From Pseudooceanicola onchidii (lineage in GTDB: Bacteria > Pseudomonadota > Alphaproteobacteria > Rhodobacterales > Rhodobacteraceae), in the NCBI RefSeq assembly GCF_004959925.1, contig NZ_SPUW01000001.1, forward strand, positions 1,364,001-1,428,000: a stretch of DNA of 64,000 nt, in the 5' to 3' direction. How positions within the stretch are numbered: the first letter of the stretch is position 1; each line of letters starts with the position of its first letter. Positions 51,664 through 63,592 of the stretch are shown here, piece after piece. The position numbers were made by a program, and so were the translations under genes. The notes beneath the pieces were generated by a model, which saw nothing but the letters and a program-made list of their open reading frames with translations, ran no database searches and was not told the DNA's origin.

Positions 51664-54401
51664 CAGCTTTCGCCCGTCTCGCTGTCGTCCTCGTCTCCCT
51701 GATCGGCAATCCGGGCCACCGAGACGACTGTTTCATTCTTACCGGTGTTGAACACTCGCACCCCGCCGGCACTACGCGACCGGAAGGAAATTCCGTCGAC
51801 CGGCACGCGGATCGACTGTCCCTTGGACGTCGCCAGCATCACCTGGTCGTCCATCTCGATCGGGAAGGCGGCGATCAGTGCACCGGTGCGCATCGACTTT
51901 TCCCAGGCCGTCACGCCCATGCCGCCGCGACCGCGAACCGGGTAATCATGAGACGAGCTTACGTGGCCCGCGCCGCCTGCGGTGATCGTCAGGATCAGCG
52001 TCTCGGCCGCCGACATCTCGGCATAGCGGTCCTGGGGCAGCGGCATGTCCGCGTTGCCCTCTTCCTCGTCACCGACCTGTTCGACGTCACCCGCCATGGC
52101 GCGGCGCATTTTGAGGTACGACGCGCGTTCGTCGGATTCCGCGCTGAACGACGGCAGCACGAACATCGAGGCGACTTCGTCATTCTCGTTCAACCGCACG
52201 CCCCGCACACCGACCGACGAGCGGGAATTGAAGACGCGCACATCATCCGCACGGAACCGTATGGCCCGCCCGGACTGGGTGAACAGCATCACGTCGTCCT
52301 CGGGGCCACAGATCGCGGCGTTGATCAGGCGCATCCCTTCGGAATCGCCTTCGAACTTCATCGCGATCTTGCCGTTGCGCATGACGTTGGTGAAATCCGA
52401 CAGCGCGTTGCGGCGCACGGTCCCGGCCGAGGTGGCAAAGACGATCTGCAGATCGCCCCATTCCTCTTCGGCGCGGTCCACCGGCATGATCGCGGCAATC
52501 GACACGCCCGTCGGGATCGGCAGGATGTTCACGATTGCCTTGCCCTTGGACGTCCGGCCGCCAAGCGGCAGGCGCCAGGTCTTGAGCTTGTAGACCATCC
52601 CGTCCGTGGTGAAGAACAGCAGCTGCGTATGGGTGTTGGCGACGAACAGCGACGTGACCACGTCGTCGTCCTTGGTCGCCATGCCGGAAAGCCCCTTGCC
52701 GCCGCGCTTCTGGCTGCGGAAGTCCTCAAGCGGGGTGCGTTTGATATAGCCGGACTGGGTGATCGTCACGACCATCTCGGCGCGCTCGATCAGGTCCTCG
52801 TCTTCCATGTCGCCGGACCAGTCGACGATTTCCGTACGGCGGGGCACGGCGAACAGGTCTTTCACCTCGGTCAGCTCGTCCGAGATGATGCCCATGATCC
52901 GCTCGCGCGAGCCGAGGATTTCAAGGTATTCCTTGATCTTCCCGGCCAGCTCTTCCAGCTCGTCCGTGACCTCTTTCACACCCAGCTGCGTCAGGCGCTG
53001 CAGGCGCAGTTCCAGGATCGCACGGGCCTGGGTTTCCGACAGGTTATAGGTCCCGTCGTCGTTCATCGTGTGGGTCGGATCGTCGATCAGCCGGATATAG
53101 GCGGCGATGTCGGCGGCGGGCCAGGCCCGGGTCATCAGCTTTTCACGCGCTTCGGCAGCATCGGCCGAGGCCCGGATGGTGGCGACGATCTCGTCCACGT
53201 TCGACACGGCGACCGCCAGACCGCACAGGATATGCGACCGTTCCCGCGCCTTGCGCAACAGGTAGGCGGTGCGGCGGGCAACGACCTCTTCGCGGAACTT
53301 GATGAATTCCGACAGGAAACCATACAGCGTAAGTGTCTCGGGCCGACCACCGTTCAGCGCCAGCATGTTGCAGCCGAAGGACGTCTGCATCGGCGTGAAG
53401 CGCCACAGCTGGTTCAGCACCACGTCGGGCGTCGCGTCGCGCTTCAGCTCGATCACGACGCGCACGCCATGGCGGTCGGATTCGTCCTGCACATGGGCGA
53501 TCCCGTCGATCTTCTTCTCGCGGACCTGTTCCGCGATCTTCTCGATCATCGCGGACTTGTTCACCTGATAGGGGATCTCGTCGATGACGATGGCGTAGCG
53601 TTCCTTGCGGATCTCTTCGACATGCTGCTTGCAGCGGATGATCACAGACCCGCGGCCTTCGGTATAAGCCTTGCGCGCACCGCCACGGCCCAGGATGATG
53701 CCACCCGTCGGGAAATCCGGCGCCGGGACATATTCGATCAGCTCTTCGACTGACATGTCGGGGTTCTGGATCAGCGCCAGCGTCGCATCGACCACTTCAC
53801 CCAGGTTGTGCGGCGGAATGTTCGTCGCCATGCCGACCGCGATACCGCCGGCCCCGTTGACCAGCATGTTCGGGAAGCGGGCGGGAAGGACAACAGGTTC
53901 GCGGTCCTTGCCGTCATAGTTCAGTTCGAAATCGACGGTGTCCTTGTCGATGTCTTCCAGCAGGTAATTCGCCGCCTTGGCCATCCGCACTTCGGTGTAA
54001 CGGAAGGCCGCGGCCTTGTCCCCGTCCATCGAGCCGAAGTTGCCCTGACCGTCCAGCAGCGGCAGCGACATCGAGAAGCTTTGCGCCATCCGAACCAGCG
54101 CGTCGTAGATCGCGGAATCACCATGCGGGTGATACTTGCCCATGGCGTCCGACACGGGCCGCGAGGACTTCCGGTAGGGCTTGTCGAAGGTGTTTCCGAC
54201 CTCGCTCATCGCGTAAAGGATGCGCCGGTGCACAGGTTTCAGGCCGTCGCGCAGGTCGGGAATCGCCCGCGCCACGATGACCGACATCGCGTAGTCGAGG
54301 TAGGAATTGCGCATCTCGTCGGTGATCGACACCGTCGGGCCATCATAGGCCGGGCGCTTGATTTCCTCGTCGTTCTCAGGGGGTTCGGGCGTGTCCGTCA
54401 C
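51663..54401 (-). CDS. gyrA: DNA gyrase subunit A
   Basis: A 912-residue type II topoisomerase subunit. The start is GTG at 54401 ([13 protein letters not shown]). [30 protein letters not shown], the catalytic Tyr in [10 protein letters not shown] and the GyrA box QKRGGKG are present. The quinolone-resistance region reads [14 protein letters not shown], with Ser and Asp at the usual positions 83 and 87 (E. coli numbering), so no classical resistance change is seen. Confidence 0.97.
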   Translation of the reverse strand: MTDTPEPPENDEEIKRPAYDGPTVSITDEMRNSYLDYAMSVIVARAIPDLRDGLKPVHRRILYAMSEVGNTFDKPYRKSSRPVSDAMGKYHPHGDSAIYDALVRMAQSFSMSLPLLDGQGNFGSMDGDKAAAFRYTEVRMAKAANYLLEDIDKDTVDFELNYDGKDREPVVLPARFPNMLVNGAGGIAVGMATNIPPHNLGEVVDATLALIQNPDMSVEELIEYVPAPDFPTGGIILGRGGARKAYTEGRGSVIIRCKQHVEEIRKERYAIVIDEIPYQVNKSAMIEKIAEQVREKKIDGIAHVQDESDRHGVRVVIELKRDATPDVVLNQLWRFTPMQTSFGCNMLALNGGRPETLTLYGFLSEFIKFREEVVARRTAYLLRKARERSHILCGLAVAVSNVDEIVATIRASADAAEAREKLMTRAWPAADIAAYIRLIDDPTHTMNDDGTYNLSETQARAILELRLQRLTQLGVKEVTDELEELAGKIKEYLEILGSRERIMGIISDELTEVKDLFAVPRRTEIVDWSGDMEDEDLIERAEMVVTITQSGYIKRTPLEDFRSQKRGGKGLSGMATKDDDVVTSLFVANTHTQLLFFTTDGMVYKLKTWRLPLGGRTSKGKAIVNILPIPTGVSIAAIMPVDRAEEEWGDLQIVFATSAGTVRRNALSDFTNVMRNGKIAMKFEGDSEGMRLINAAICGPEDDVMLFTQSGRAIRFRADDVRVFNSRSSVGVRGVRLNENDEVASMFVLPSFSAESDERASYLKMRRAMAGDVEQVGDEEEGNADMPLPQDRYAEMSAAETLILTITAGGAGHVSSSHDYPVRGRGGMGVTAWEKSMRTGALIAAFPIEMDDQVMLATSKGQSIRVPVDGISFRSRSAGGVRVFNTGKNETVVSVARIADQGDEDDSETGES

Positions 54402-54594
54402 TTTGGGTGCCTTGTATCGCGCAGCTTCTATATGTTGTTGATGCGGACTATAGCACCCACGCTTTCTTGGGTGCAATCCCAACCCTGCAATTGTGTTGGC
54501 ACTCAATCCGGTCGGTGGATAACAATCTGTTTTTGTTGATTTTTAATCCGCTTATGGGATCATTTTGGGACCAACCATGAAAAGAGGGTCCCAT

Positions 54595-54864
54595 ATGGCG
54601 ATGAGCGACACGGAAATGATGCTGCGCGGCTATGGTCTGACGACCGCCGAACTCTTCTACCGGATGCCCGATTACCAGCACGTACTGAACAGTTTCATCT
54701 GGCAGGATTACGATCTGGCACCCGACCATCCCAAGCTCTTCAAGTTCATCGAATTCTGGCAGGACGAGATCGAAGGCCCGCTGCATTCCGTCCGCTTCAC
54801 GCACCGCAAGCAGATCTCGCCCGGCGAATGGCGCAACTGCGTGGGCGAGCTGACGCTGCACTGA
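54595..54864 (+). CDS. usg: Usg family protein
   Basis: An 89-residue protein, MAMSDTEMMLRGYGLTTAELFYRMPDYQHVLNSFIWQDYDLAPDHPKL..., clearly of the Usg family named after an alphaproteobacterial gene next to tryptophan genes. Function unknown. It is divergent from gyrA. Upstream in-frame starts exist, but the 54595 ATG gives the conserved N-terminus. Confidence 0.85.
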   Translation: MAMSDTEMMLRGYGLTTAELFYRMPDYQHVLNSFIWQDYDLAPDHPKLFKFIEFWQDEIEGPLHSVRFTHRKQISPGEWRNCVGELTLH

Positions 54865-54970
54865 CGGGCAGGGTGCCAGGCGCCCACCACATGATCGCAT
54901 CGCTCTGCGCGGGTTAATGGACGCAGGCCGCCGCGCGATTGCGGCGCCGTGATCCGTCACGCGGGTCAGG

Positions 54971-55915
54971 TCACGCCGCGCAGCTTGCCCCGCCCAACAC
55001 GCAGAACTTTGCGCAATGTGGATGGTTCAGGGCCACGCTTTGCCCGATCTGCGGCGCGGTGCCGCCCATGTCGAACTGCGGGTCATAGGGCAGCAGGGTG
55101 CAGGCGGCAAAGCTCAGGCCCTCGCCCTTGCGCTTGACCAGCATCCGCGACGTGGCGCACATCACGTCCGACGGCGCCTTGCCCAGGATGCCCCAGCAGG
55201 CGGTCGTGATCTCGGGCACTTCTGCGCTCAGGTCCATCTCCGGGAAGACCATGCATTGCGCGGGGTTGGTCGCGTCGATGGCAAAGCCTTCGGCCTCGAA
55301 CAGCGCCGCATAGCCCGCACGCAGATCGGCCTCGGTCTCGCCCGAAAACCCGCGCCCTGCCACGTGCATCTCGACCCCAAGGTCGCGCAGCCAGCGCATG
55401 CCGGTCAGGCTTTCGCCAAAGGCACCGTCGCCCCGTTCCGCGTCGTGCACCGGGGCGGTGTAATGGTCCAGCGACACCCGCAAGGCGACCCGGCCCGGAT
55501 GGTCCGCCTGCCAGCGCGCAACCGCATCCCGGCACCGGGGCCGCATCATCGGCTTCATCGCGTTCGTCAGGATCAATACCCTCAGCCCGCGCGCCAGAAC
55601 CGCGTCGACCATCTGCGGAAACTGCGGGTTCAGGAAGGGCTCGCCCCCGGTGAACCCGATCTCGACCACCGGATGGCCCTGCGCCAGAACGTCGTCGATC
55701 GCCGCATCGACCTCCTCGGCCGTCAGGTAGACCAGCGCGTCATTGGTGGGCGAGCTTTCGATGTAGCAGTGCGAACAGGCGATGTTGCACAGCGTGCCGG
55801 TGTTGATCCACAGCGTCGTGATCCCGGTCAGCGCGACGCTCGCCCGCGCCTCGCCCTTGGCTGTCACGAAAGGGTCGCGGAACTTGCCGATATTGGCGTC
55901 GATCTGGTCTTTCAT
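54971..55915 (-). CDS. Radical SAM protein
   Basis: A 314-residue enzyme. The [4Fe-4S] motif is CNIACSHCYIESSP (CxxxCxxC) and GFTGGEPFLNPQF binds AdoMet. C-terminal cysteines (CAKFCVLGGASC) could hold a second cluster, as in SPASM-like proteins. LRVSLDHYTAPVHDAERGDGAFG resembles SAM enzymes of heme d1/peptide maturation and ArsS-like groups, but no specific substrate can be named. ATG at 55915 is chosen from the start of conserved sequence. Confidence 0.78.
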   Translation of the reverse strand: MKDQIDANIGKFRDPFVTAKGEARASVALTGITTLWINTGTLCNIACSHCYIESSPTNDALVYLTAEEVDAAIDDVLAQGHPVVEIGFTGGEPFLNPQFPQMVDAVLARGLRVLILTNAMKPMMRPRCRDAVARWQADHPGRVALRVSLDHYTAPVHDAERGDGAFGESLTGMRWLRDLGVEMHVAGRGFSGETEADLRAGYAALFEAEGFAIDATNPAQCMVFPEMDLSAEVPEITTACWGILGKAPSDVMCATSRMLVKRKGEGLSFAACTLLPYDPQFDMGGTAPQIGQSVALNHPHCAKFCVLGGASCAA

Positions 55916-56067
55916 GCGGGCTCCGTTCCGAAAAATCCGTGGCTCACACAGGTCTAGCGGCTGGACATCGGCGGGGCAAACCCTAGGCTCCCCATTGCCG
56001 TTGTTGTGATGCGTCTCAAGTTGTGTTAGCGCAAACATCAACTGGACACCGAAGGAAAGCGCCCGTT

Positions 56068-57522
56068 ATGGTTTCACGCGTCATCCCCGTAGATCCCTTT
56101 GATCTGGTCGTCTTTGGCGGCACCGGTGATCTTGCCCGTCGCAAGATCCTGCCCGCGCTTTTCCGCCGCTTCTGTTCCGGCCAGATGGAGGGCGGATCGC
56201 GCGTCATCGGCGCGGCCCGTTCGGATCTGAGCGCGGATGACTATCGCAAGATGGTGGCCGAGGCGATCGCCGAATTCAACACCTCCACCACCTGCGAGGC
56301 CGGCACGATCGAGGCCTTCCTGAGCCAGGTCGATTACGTCCATATCGACGCCATGGGCGAAGAGGGCTGGCAGACGCTGGCCGACATGATGAAGCCCGGC
56401 AAGATCCGCGCCTATTACTTCTCGGTCGCGCCCAGCCTCTTCGGGCCGCTGGCGGAACGTCTGCAGGCGCATGGCATGGCCGACGGCGAAAGCCGCATCG
56501 TGGTCGAAAAGCCCTTCGGTCGCGATCTGGAAACTGCCCGCACGCTGAATGACACGCTGGCCAAGTATTTCCACGAAAGCCAGATCTACCGGATCGACCA
56601 TTACCTGGGCAAGGAAACCGTCCAGAACCTGATGGCCGTGCGCTTCGGCAACATGCTGTTCGAACCGCTGTGGAACGCGCAATACGTCGATCATATCCAG
56701 ATCACCGTGGCGGAAACCGTGGGTGTCGGGGGCAGGGGCGAATACTATGACCGCTCTGGCGCGATGCGTGACATGGTGCAGAACCACATCATGCAGCTGC
56801 TCTGCCTCATCGCGATGGAGCCGCCGGCGAAATTCGACCCCGACGCAGTGCGCGACGAGAAGCTCAAGGTGATCCGCGCCCTGAACGAGGTCACGCCGAC
56901 GGATATCGTGCGCGGCCAATACGCGCGTGGCGAAGGCGACAGCGACTATCGCGACGACGTGGAAAACCCCAAGGCCACCAGCGAAAGCTTCATCGCCCTG
57001 CGCGTCGGCATTTCGAACTGGAGATGGGCCGGCACGCCCTTCTACCTGCGCACCGGCAAGAAGCTGAAGGCCCGGTCAAGCGAGATCGCGGTGATCTTCA
57101 AGGAAACTCCGCATTCGATCTTCGGACCCGAGGCCGGGCGTCACCGCAATATCCTGACCATCCGCCTGCAGCCGAACGAGGGCATGGATCTGGACGTGAC
57201 GATCAAGGAACCGGGGCCGGGCGGGATGCGCCTGATCGACGTGCCGCTCGACATGACCTTCGCCGAGGCGCTTGGCCCCGATGGCGAAGACGTACCCGAC
57301 GCCTACGAACGGCTGATCATGGACGTGATCCGGGGCAACCAGACGCTGTTCATGCGCGGCGACGAGGTCGAGGCCGCCTGGGCCTGGACCGATCCGATCA
57401 TCCAGGGCTGGGAAAAGCGCGGCGACCGGCCCGTGAGCTATGAGCCCGGCACCTCCGGCCCCGAGGACGCGCTGGAACTGATCCACCACGACGGCCGCCG
57501 CTGGCGGGAGATCCGGACATGA
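56068..57522 (+). CDS. zwf: Glucose-6-phosphate dehydrogenase
   Basis: A 484-residue enzyme of the Entner-Doudoroff and pentose phosphate routes. The NADP-binding motif FGGTGDLARRKILPALF and the active-site motif RIDHYLGKETVQNLM are present. GAAGGAAAG precedes the ATG. It leads the operon zwf-pgl-pgi; the pgl start overlaps its stop (ATGA). Confidence 0.97.
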   Translation: MVSRVIPVDPFDLVVFGGTGDLARRKILPALFRRFCSGQMEGGSRVIGAARSDLSADDYRKMVAEAIAEFNTSTTCEAGTIEAFLSQVDYVHIDAMGEEGWQTLADMMKPGKIRAYYFSVAPSLFGPLAERLQAHGMADGESRIVVEKPFGRDLETARTLNDTLAKYFHESQIYRIDHYLGKETVQNLMAVRFGNMLFEPLWNAQYVDHIQITVAETVGVGGRGEYYDRSGAMRDMVQNHIMQLLCLIAMEPPAKFDPDAVRDEKLKVIRALNEVTPTDIVRGQYARGEGDSDYRDDVENPKATSESFIALRVGISNWRWAGTPFYLRTGKKLKARSSEIAVIFKETPHSIFGPEAGRHRNILTIRLQPNEGMDLDVTIKEPGPGGMRLIDVPLDMTFAEALGPDGEDVPDAYERLIMDVIRGNQTLFMRGDEVEAAWAWTDPIIQGWEKRGDRPVSYEPGTSGPEDALELIHHDGRRWREIRT

Positions 57523-58190
57523 ACTGGACCGACTATCCCGACCGCGAGATCCTGGCGCTCGACCTGGCGGAAACGCTGGCCGACGCGCTGAACGCCGCCC
57601 TGCGCAACAAGGATCGCGTGACCCTTGCCGTGCCCGGTGGCACGTCCCCCGGCCCGGTCTTCGATGCCTTGTCGCAGGTGCATCTGCCCTGGGACCGCGT
57701 CACCGTCATGCTGACCGATGAAAGATGGGTGCCCGAATCCTCTGACCGGTCGAACACCGCGCTGCTGCGGCGCACGCTGCTGACCGGGCAGGCGGCGGCG
57801 GCGACCCTGCTGCCGTTCTATGCCGACACCGACACGCCCGAGGAAAGCCTTGATGCGCTGTCCGCCCGGATCGCCGAGGCGCTGCCGATCGATGTCATGC
57901 TGATCGGCATGGGAGCCGACATGCACACCGCCTCGATCTTCCCGGGCGCCGACCGGTTGGATGACGCGCTGTCCGACGACGCGCCGGTGCTGCTGCCAAT
58001 GCGGGCGCCGGGCGCACCGGAACCGCGCGTGACCCTGACCGCGCCGGTCCTGCGTGACGCGATGGACATTCACCTGCTGATCATGGGGCCCGACAAGAAG
58101 GCCGCCATCGAGACCGCGCGCCGCCTGCCGCCCTCCGAGGCGCCGGTGGCCGTGCTGCTCGACGCCGCGCAGGTGCATTACGCCGACTGA
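57519..58190 (+). CDS. pgl: 6-phosphogluconolactonase
   Basis: A 223-residue lactonase: [37 protein letters not shown] and [15 protein letters not shown] are the conserved blocks. It hydrolyses the product of zwf. Translationally coupled to zwf, and 17 bases before pgi. Confidence 0.95.
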   Translation: MNWTDYPDREILALDLAETLADALNAALRNKDRVTLAVPGGTSPGPVFDALSQVHLPWDRVTVMLTDERWVPESSDRSNTALLRRTLLTGQAAAATLLPFYADTDTPEESLDALSARIAEALPIDVMLIGMGADMHTASIFPGADRLDDALSDDAPVLLPMRAPGAPEPRVTLTAPVLRDAMDIHLLIMGPDKKAAIETARRLPPSEAPVAVLLDAAQVHYAD

Positions 58191-58207
58191 CGAAAGGGCT
58201 TTCGACC

Positions 58208-59809
58208 ATGTGGGACGACATTCAGGCACGCGGCCAGGCTGCGTTGGATCGCGACATTGCAGCTTTGTTGGAAACGGACAATCGGATTGCCGATTTCTCT
58301 GTCGAATTTCAGACCATGATGTTCGATTATGCCAAGACGCAGATCGACCCTGCCGACCGTGACGCCCTGATCGCCCTGGCGCGCGAAGCACAGGTCGAAA
58401 AACGCCGCGATGCCATGTTCGCGGGCGCGAAGATCAACGAAACCGAAGGCCGTGCGGTGCTGCACACCGCCTTGCGCAACCTCTCGGCCACGCCTGTCAT
58501 GGTGGACGGGGCGGATGTCATGCCCGGCGTGCTCGACACGCAGTCGCGTATGGAGGATTTCGCCACCTCTGTGCGCAGCGGGACCTTCACCGGTGCGGGC
58601 GGCAAGATCACGGACGTGGTCAACATCGGCATCGGCGGGTCGGACCTTGGCCCCGTGATGGCCTATGCCGCGCTGGCGCCCTATGCCGATGGCCCGCGCA
58701 TCCACTACGTGTCCAACGTCGACGGCGCGCATATCCACGACACGCTCCGGGGCCTCGACCCCACGACCACGCTGGTGATCGTCGCCTCCAAGACCTTCAC
58801 CACGATCGAGACGATGACCAACGCCGAAACCGCCCGGCGCTGGATGGCCGACAAGGTCACCGACCCCGCCGCGCAGTTCGCCGCCCTCTCGACGGCTGCC
58901 GATCTGACGGCAGACTTCGGGATCGACGACACCCGCGTCTTCGGGTTCGAGGACTGGGTCGGCGGGCGCTATTCCATGTGGGGCCCGATCGGCCTGTCGC
59001 TGATGATCGCCATCGGCCCCGACAACTTCCGCGACATGCTGGCCGGGGCCGAGGCGATGGATCAGCATTTCCGCACGGCGCCGCTGGCCGACAACATGCC
59101 GGTGATGCTGGCGCTTGTCGGCATCTGGCACAACCAGGGGCAGGGCCACGCCACCCGCGCCGTGCTGCCCTATGACCAGCGCCTGCTGCGCTTGCCCGCC
59201 TACCTTCAACAGCTTGAGATGGAGAGCAACGGCAAGTCGGTGTCGATGGACGGCCAGTCGCTCCCCGTCCATTCCGGCCCCGTCGTCTGGGGCGAGCCCG
59301 GCACCAACGGCCAGCACGCGTTCTATCAGCTGATACACCAAGGCACCCGGGTCGTGCCTTGCGAATTCATGGTCGCCGCCAAGGGGCACGAACCCGATCT
59401 GGCGCATCACCACGCATTGCTGGTCGCCAATTGCCTCGCCCAGTCCGAAGCCCTGATGCGCGGCCGTTCGCTGGACGAAGCCCGCGGGATCATGGCCGCC
59501 AAAGGTCTGACCGGCGACGAATTGGACCGCCAAGCCCGCCACCGTGTCTTCCCCGGCAACCGCCCCTCGACCACGCTGATCTATCCGCAGCTGACCCCGA
59601 ACGTGCTGGGCCAGATCGTGGCGCTCTATGAACATCGCGTGTTTGTCGAAGGGGTGATCCTCGGCATCAATTCCTTCGACCAATGGGGGGTCGAGCTGGG
59701 CAAGGAGCTGGCGAAATCGCTGGCCCCGGTGCTGAGCGGCGAGGAAAGCGCCGCAGGCAAGGATGCCTCGACCCGCGCGCTGGTGGATTACGTGCAGCGC
59801 CACAGCTGA
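58208..59809 (+). CDS. pgi: Glucose-6-phosphate isomerase
   Basis: A 533-residue enzyme that interconverts glucose 6-phosphate and fructose 6-phosphate. [14 protein letters not shown], the [10 protein letters not shown] phosphate loop and [28 protein letters not shown] are diagnostic. Third gene of the zwf operon, linking gluconeogenesis to the Entner-Doudoroff route. Confidence 0.97.
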   Translation: MWDDIQARGQAALDRDIAALLETDNRIADFSVEFQTMMFDYAKTQIDPADRDALIALAREAQVEKRRDAMFAGAKINETEGRAVLHTALRNLSATPVMVDGADVMPGVLDTQSRMEDFATSVRSGTFTGAGGKITDVVNIGIGGSDLGPVMAYAALAPYADGPRIHYVSNVDGAHIHDTLRGLDPTTTLVIVASKTFTTIETMTNAETARRWMADKVTDPAAQFAALSTAADLTADFGIDDTRVFGFEDWVGGRYSMWGPIGLSLMIAIGPDNFRDMLAGAEAMDQHFRTAPLADNMPVMLALVGIWHNQGQGHATRAVLPYDQRLLRLPAYLQQLEMESNGKSVSMDGQSLPVHSGPVVWGEPGTNGQHAFYQLIHQGTRVVPCEFMVAAKGHEPDLAHHHALLVANCLAQSEALMRGRSLDEARGIMAAKGLTGDELDRQARHRVFPGNRPSTTLIYPQLTPNVLGQIVALYEHRVFVEGVILGINSFDQWGVELGKELAKSLAPVLSGEESAAGKDASTRALVDYVQRHS

Positions 59810-60024
59810 GGCCGTCGAACAGGCCTGACAACATCACGAAGGGCAGCGACGACCCGGGGTGGCGCAATAGCGCCGCCCATGGGGCGGGTCGGCGCTGCCC
59901 GGCGGTGCCGCCGGGCGGGACATCACCTCATCAAATCGCACTGGATATAGTTGCCACCCGGGTCGCATGCCTGCCATCAGACCAGCACGCCAAGCGCAGC
60001 ACCCCCTCCAATCGCGACGCAATC

Positions 60025-60047
60025 CCCTCCCCCTGCCAGGGGGAGGG
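60025..60047. repeat. Long palindromic hairpin and G-rich repeats behind pgi
   Basis: CCCTCCCCCT-GCC-AGGGGGAGGG-type hairpin (CCCTCCCCCTGCCAGGGGG with outer GAGGG). It is followed by three imperfect copies of a TCAGGGAGGGGGTCA-like unit (60050-60105). The remainder of the 292-bp gap between pgi and the convergent DUF985 gene holds nothing recognised. Confidence 0.5.
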
Positions 60048-60101
60048 CTAGGGAGGGGGTCATCACAATCAGGGAGGGGGGCATTACGGTCAGAGAGGGG
60101 G

Positions 60102-60527
60102 TCACCCCCGCGGAATATCAAACCCCGGCGCGGCCAGCTCGAACCCCTCGAACCGGAAACCGGGCGACACGGTACAGCCCACCAGCGTCCAATCGCCAAG
60201 CGTCTCGGCCGCCTGCCACCAGTCCTTGGGCACGATCCCCTGCGGCCGCGCACCACTGGCCAGATCCGGCCCGAGGACCAAGGCCTCCGCCGGTCCGGCC
60301 TCTGTCTCGGCCATCATCAACCGCAGCGGCGCGCCCGCGTAATGGTGCCAGATCTCGACCGCATCGACGCGGTGCCATTGACTCCGCTCGCCGACCTTCA
60401 ACAGGAAGTAGATGCAGGTGCCCGCAGGCCGGCCCCCGGACCCATCATCAATCCAGGTCTGACGATAATGGCCGCCCTCGGGATGCGGCTGCAGGTCCAG
60501 CAGGGCGATGATCTCCTCGGCGGTCAC
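60102..60527 (-). CDS. DUF985 cupin protein
   Basis: A 141-residue cupin: LDLQPHPEGGHYRQTW, TCIYFLLKVGERSQWHRVDAVEIWHHYAGAPL and SPGFRFEGFELA are typical of DUF985. The start is GTG at 60527, inside the stop of the upstream GNAT gene (GTGA overlap). Function unknown; probably a sugar-related or metal-dependent enzyme. Confidence 0.82.
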   Translation of the reverse strand: MTAEEIIALLDLQPHPEGGHYRQTWIDDGSGGRPAGTCIYFLLKVGERSQWHRVDAVEIWHHYAGAPLRLMMAETEAGPAEALVLGPDLASGARPQGIVPKDWWQAAETLGDWTLVGCTVSPGFRFEGFELAAPGFDIPRG

Positions 60528-61036
60528 AGCTCTTTCCCGTAGAACCGGACCAGATCGCCGAAGCCCTCGGGAAGGTCGTAGAACGGCTCCCAATCGGTGA
60601 AGCCCAGCTTTTCATACAGCGCGATCGCCTCGACCAGCCGGACAAGCGTGTCCAGAACCATCACCCGATAGCCGTCCGCCTTGGCCTGCGCCATCGCGGC
60701 GGCAAAGATCTGACGCGCCGCCCCATGGCCGCGCGCGGCTTCGGCGGTGAAGACGCGCTTGATCTCGCAGGTCTCGGGCCCGACCCGATGCGTCATGCCG
60801 CAGCCGACGACATGCCCGTCAAGTTCGGCCACGAAGATCGCACCATCGGGGCGCGCGTGTTTCTCGGGCAGGGCGTGCAACAGGGCCTCGTAGTCGGCCT
60901 CGGCATAGTAGTTGGCCAGGATCTCGGGGCGGTCGGGCAGGCGGTCGACAAGCACCTGCCGGTAATCGCGGCATAGGTCCCGGATGGCGGCCATGTCGGC
61001 CGCGCTGGCGGCCTGTCGGATGATCAGATTGGACAT
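60524..61036 (-). CDS. GNAT-family N-acetyltransferase
   Basis: A 170-residue protein: IIRQAASAADMAAIRDLCRDYRQ, AELDGHVVGCGMTHRVGPETCEIKRVFTAEAARGHGAARQIF (motif A with R-x-x-G-x-A) and LYEKLGFTDWEPFYDLPEG. Substrate unknown. Coupled to the DUF985 gene and located behind the eno terminator. Confidence 0.82.
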   Translation of the reverse strand: MSNLIIRQAASAADMAAIRDLCRDYRQVLVDRLPDRPEILANYYAEADYEALLHALPEKHARPDGAIFVAELDGHVVGCGMTHRVGPETCEIKRVFTAEAARGHGAARQIFAAAMAQAKADGYRVMVLDTLVRLVEAIALYEKLGFTDWEPFYDLPEGFGDLVRFYGKEL

Positions 61037-61092
61037 GGCCGCAGATTGCCGAAGTGCCCGCCGGGCGCAATGGCAAAGCCACGCGGCGCAGC

Positions 61093-61119
61093 AAAAAGGG
61101 GCCGCCGGACGGCAGCCCC
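61093..61119 (-). terminator. Terminator of eno
   Basis: On the minus strand GGGGCTGCCG-TC-CGGCGGCCCC is followed by five T. It lies 22 bases behind the eno stop. Confidence 0.88.
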
Positions 61120-61140
61120 CTGTACCACAGCGCCTGCGCC

Positions 61141-62523
<1,383 letters not shown>

Positions 62524-63396
62524 TCAGGCGGTGCGGCGGGCCAGGCGGCGTTCCCGAACGAAGGTGTAAAGCCCTGATCCGATGATGATTGTCGCCCCCA
62601 CATAGGTGGCAAGGTCCGGGCGTTCGCCCAGTACCAGCATCCCGAGGATCAGCGAAAACACCAGCCGGGTATAGCGGAAGGGCATGATCGCCGACACGTC
62701 ACCGACCCGCGTGGCCAGCACGATGGCATAATAACCGGCCGTGCCGAAGGCCACGGCCCCGATCAGCCGCAGGATCTGCGGCGTGGCCATGCCGACCAGG
62801 TGGTCCCCCCGGATCCACATCAGCACGGGCGCGATCACCACCAGTGCGGCGAACCCGTAGAAGGCCACCGTGACCGAATGCAGCCCGTCCGGCAGGCGGC
62901 GCGACGCCAGATCCCGCGCCGCGATCGCCACCACGGCGCCCAGCACGAAGAGCGCCTCGGGGCGAAAGCCCTCAAGCCCCGGGCGGATGATGATCAGCAC
63001 GCCCAGGAACCCGATGCCGATCGCGCTCCACCGCCGCCAGCCGACGGTTTCGCCCAGGAACACCGCCGCCCCGAAAGTGATCGCCAGGGGCGTTGCCTGG
63101 AACACCGCCGCCACGGTCGAGAGCGTCACCAGCGACAGCGACGTGATGAAGAAGAGCGCCGCGAAGGATTCCGCGCCGGTGCGGATGACGAAGGCGGCCG
63201 AGCGCATCTGCGGCACCCAGAGCCGATGCCCCTGCGCCACGGCGATCGCGCCAAAGACCCCCATCCCGCCAAGTCCCAGCATCAACAGCGTCTGGCCCGT
63301 GGGGATATCGACCGTCATCAGCTTGATAAGCAGGTCCTCGATGGCAAAGGCGGCCATCGAAAAGATCACAAGGGCGATGCCGTGAAGGGATGTCAT
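62524..63396 (-). CDS. EamA/DMT-superfamily transporter
   Basis: A 290-residue protein with ten membrane helices in two EamA repeats (ALVIFSMAAFAIEDLLIKLM...; GAVVAIAARDLASRRL...). SLVTLSTVAAVFQATPLAITFGAAVFLGE and SAIMPFRYTRLVFSLILGMLVLGERP are the repeated signatures. Similar to the RhaT/S-adenosylmethionine-type exporters by general pattern; substrate unknown. ATG at 63396 is chosen; further upstream sequence is basic and non-conserved. Confidence 0.85.
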   Translation of the reverse strand: MTSLHGIALVIFSMAAFAIEDLLIKLMTVDIPTGQTLLMLGLGGMGVFGAIAVAQGHRLWVPQMRSAAFVIRTGAESFAALFFITSLSLVTLSTVAAVFQATPLAITFGAAVFLGETVGWRRWSAIGIGFLGVLIIIRPGLEGFRPEALFVLGAVVAIAARDLASRRLPDGLHSVTVAFYGFAALVVIAPVLMWIRGDHLVGMATPQILRLIGAVAFGTAGYYAIVLATRVGDVSAIMPFRYTRLVFSLILGMLVLGERPDLATYVGATIIIGSGLYTFVRERRLARRTA

Positions 63397-63592
63397 GGGG
63401 ATCCTGCAAGGTTTGCCCCGCCTTACGCGCGGCGATCGGAAAGGGGAAGGGGGAGGGGACCGCTTTTTGTCCGCCGGTTCGAATGGACGGAGTTGCGGGG
63501 ATTGGGGGTCGCGGACGCTCGATTGCGCCGCTGTTGCCTCACGAGGTCGGATGCGCCGGTCGCGAGGAGCTAAGTCTTCCTCGCAGTCGAGG

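Noticed and set aside
51642-53753. Long plus-strand open frame of about 700 codons
   Set aside because: It is the antisense of gyrA, His/Arg/Gly-rich with no family pattern, as is usual opposite high-GC genes.
53921-54180. Quinolone-resistance change in gyrA
   Set aside because: The resistance-determining region has the usual Ser and Asp.
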